Shown here piece by piece: positions 62,262-64,000 of a DNA stretch of 64,000 bases. The translations under genes and the position numbers were made by a program. The first letter of the stretch is position 1; each line of letters starts with the position of its first letter. The notes under the pieces are model-generated. The model searched no databases. It saw nothing but the letters and a program-made list of their open reading frames with translations, and was not told where the DNA came from. The stretch lies in the NCBI RefSeq assembly GCF_027942865.1, contig NC_134510.1:22375209-22439208 (forward strand), written 5' to 3'. The stretch comes from Odontesthes bonariensis. Lineage: Eukaryota; Chordata; Actinopteri; Atheriniformes; Atherinopsidae.

Positions 62262-64000
62262 CTGTTGAAGTAGAAGACCAGTCCATCATAAACAGAGGAG
62301 GGCCGCAGGTTAAACAGAAAGAGAAAAACAGAGGACATGGTTAGCATTAAGACAGAGCAAGTTAACAAACAGTAAAACTGGGTATCTGAAGGAATTTTGA
62401 CTCCGTCAATGCTGACATCTTTTCTGAAATGGGAATTTAGGTCAGAGTAAAACAAATTCATAGATTTTTACTGGAAACGTCCCATCGGAGTTAGACAATA
62501 GATGCTTAAAACACGGACTGTTAAGCGGTTTTTCATTGATTTCTCTGTTCAGGATTTTTAGGGCAGGTCTGCATTCAGGCAAAAGCGGCCCCACCCATAA
62601 CAATGGAACATTATAAACAGACAAACAACAATGCATTACCACCACAGATCTGGCAACATGCCAGCTTAGAGAATCGGATTTGTAGATCCGTACTCGGTAG
62701 ATTAAAGGGCCAGGTTGACAATTTTGTACCATGCTTTTTACAGGACTGTATGTGCAGATGCTGGAGCTACGCACCTTGGACTAAGACAAAAAGCTGGAAC
62801 GACAGATACATCGTTGCACCTGTCGGACTGAGCCTGTCCCTCCTTCTTTGGTGTGCTCACGCTGGGATAATTTAAATCTGTTACACAATTTAAAACCCTT
62901 GATAACTTAGACTACAACTGGAAGGACATTCAACATCTGCAGCGTGTGTTTGTGATTTTCACCTTTGCAGCTTACTTTGGTTGACATGCGGTTTACATGT
63001 CTGTTTGACATGTCTGATGTAAGATCTGTCCTCAGCGGACACATCCCTCTGTCTGAGACCAGGAGGCACTAAACCTTTCCTTTTTACTTTGAAGCTTAAT
63101 TCAATTTACTTGGTGAAGGTTTCAATCATTCATGTTTAGCGGGGTGGTTATTAATACATTATTCTGTGATATAGCAAACTCAGTAGAAGATACTCTCTTT
63201 TTATGAAACATCGCTCTTTTAATTTTCGACACTTTGACACTTGTGACTTCTTCATTCCCTCCTTTATTCACCCGTTCATTCACTTCCACTCAGCACATGG
63301 CATTTCCTGGTGGTAGGTGCTGCTGTGATTGGGATCATAATTGGGCCAGTGAAGCGTGAGGAAGGGAAGAGATTTAGGATTCAATGTCCTCCTGACTGTT
63401 GAATAAATAGCTCTTATTCCTGTGGACTTAACACAGAGGCCAGTTTGGGGAAGCTGCACTCAGCATGACCAGCTGCCGGAACTAAGAACAAAAGGGTAGT
63501 ATATATGCTCCAAAGTTATGTTGGGTTGCTGTCTTAACTAAAAAAGAAAGAACTATAACCTTACAGCACCAAATGGCTCAGAAGAGACGTTACGGCCTCT
63601 TCTGTACGGGGTTAATGCTGCTGTATGATGCACTAAAACCCACAAAAATACTCCACCACCCGGGATCTGCTACAGTCCCATCTTTCAACAGTCAGCAGAC
63701 ACCTCTTGCAGACATCTGCTGGTACCACGGCAGAGGTGGGCATCACCATCGCAGGGTAACTAATACAGGGCAGAGTGCTTCAGGAGGACTGACACACTGC
63801 AGCCAGTGTGTCTCACACAAATCTGTGCTGAGTCACCAGCAACAGCTCAACTAGAGAGCTGCACAACAATATCCACACCCACTCAAAAGTACTCTTTTTT
63901 TTTTCTTTTCAAATCTATTGTCTCTATGAAAGGTGCTCTCCTTAAACAGAAATTATGATCCCCTTTGTAGATTACGCTCAGGCAATTAGCTGTGCCCATG

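Larger units (their letters stand above)
59826..64000 (-). other. kif13a: kif13a 5' introns at the right edge
   Basis: A 2.4-kb intron lies between the 13-nt exon and the VFAFDH exon and holds the MITE remnant at 60.8-61.1 kb. From 62,262 to 64,000 is the next upstream intron. A GC-rich patch lies at 61,745-61,805. I looked for the kinesin start (VKVAVRVRPM-type) and found none. Confidence 0.65.

Overview
The window reads as nuclear DNA of a teleost fish, most likely a spiny-rayed (percomorph) species. Intron-rich vertebrate genes have short to medium introns. They sit among fish-type repeats: a truncated LINE, TTAA- and hAT-type MITEs, and CA and poly-A/T tracts. I recognise seven protein-coding genes, and all seven lie on the minus strand.

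Layout from left to right. Positions 1-4,735 hold no gene I can support. 4,749-5,815 is a compact NPY-family peptide gene (likely npyb) with a TATA box. 5.9-11.1 kb is intergenic and contains a 5'-truncated LINE (9.38-10.43 kb). 11,162-13,747 is malsu1, a mitochondrial ribosome assembly factor; its first intron holds a decayed, antisense copy of a multicopy fish gene/transposon family. A TTAA-flanked MITE lies at 14,143-14,752. 15,496-18,123 (5' exon near 19.4 kb) is a neutral sphingomyelinase, smpd5. 20,975-23,179 is spatc1 (speriolin). 24,125-27,552 is grina, a Lifeguard/BI-1 family membrane protein. 30,902-34,955 is rbm24, an RNA-binding protein. 38,434-62,261 is the 3' 38 coding exons of kif13a, a long-tailed kinesin-3; its first coding exons lie beyond the right edge.

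I rebuilt every gene exon by exon from splice sites, reading frame and family similarity, and the exon phases close exactly in all seven. The neighbourhood joins loci that in human are split among 7p15 (NPY, MALSU1), 8q24 (SMPD5, SPATC1, GRINA) and 6p22 (RBM24, KIF13A), as expected for one teleost chromosome.

The genes do not form one pathway. They cover peptide signalling, mitochondrial translation, sphingolipid turnover, centrosome/sperm biology, calcium/apoptosis control, muscle splicing and vesicle transport. The most notable observation is that the KIF13A-type kinesin ends in a complete CAP-Gly domain, which human KIF13A lacks and human KIF13B has. I found no CRISPR array, rRNA gene, or convincing undescribed multi-gene system.
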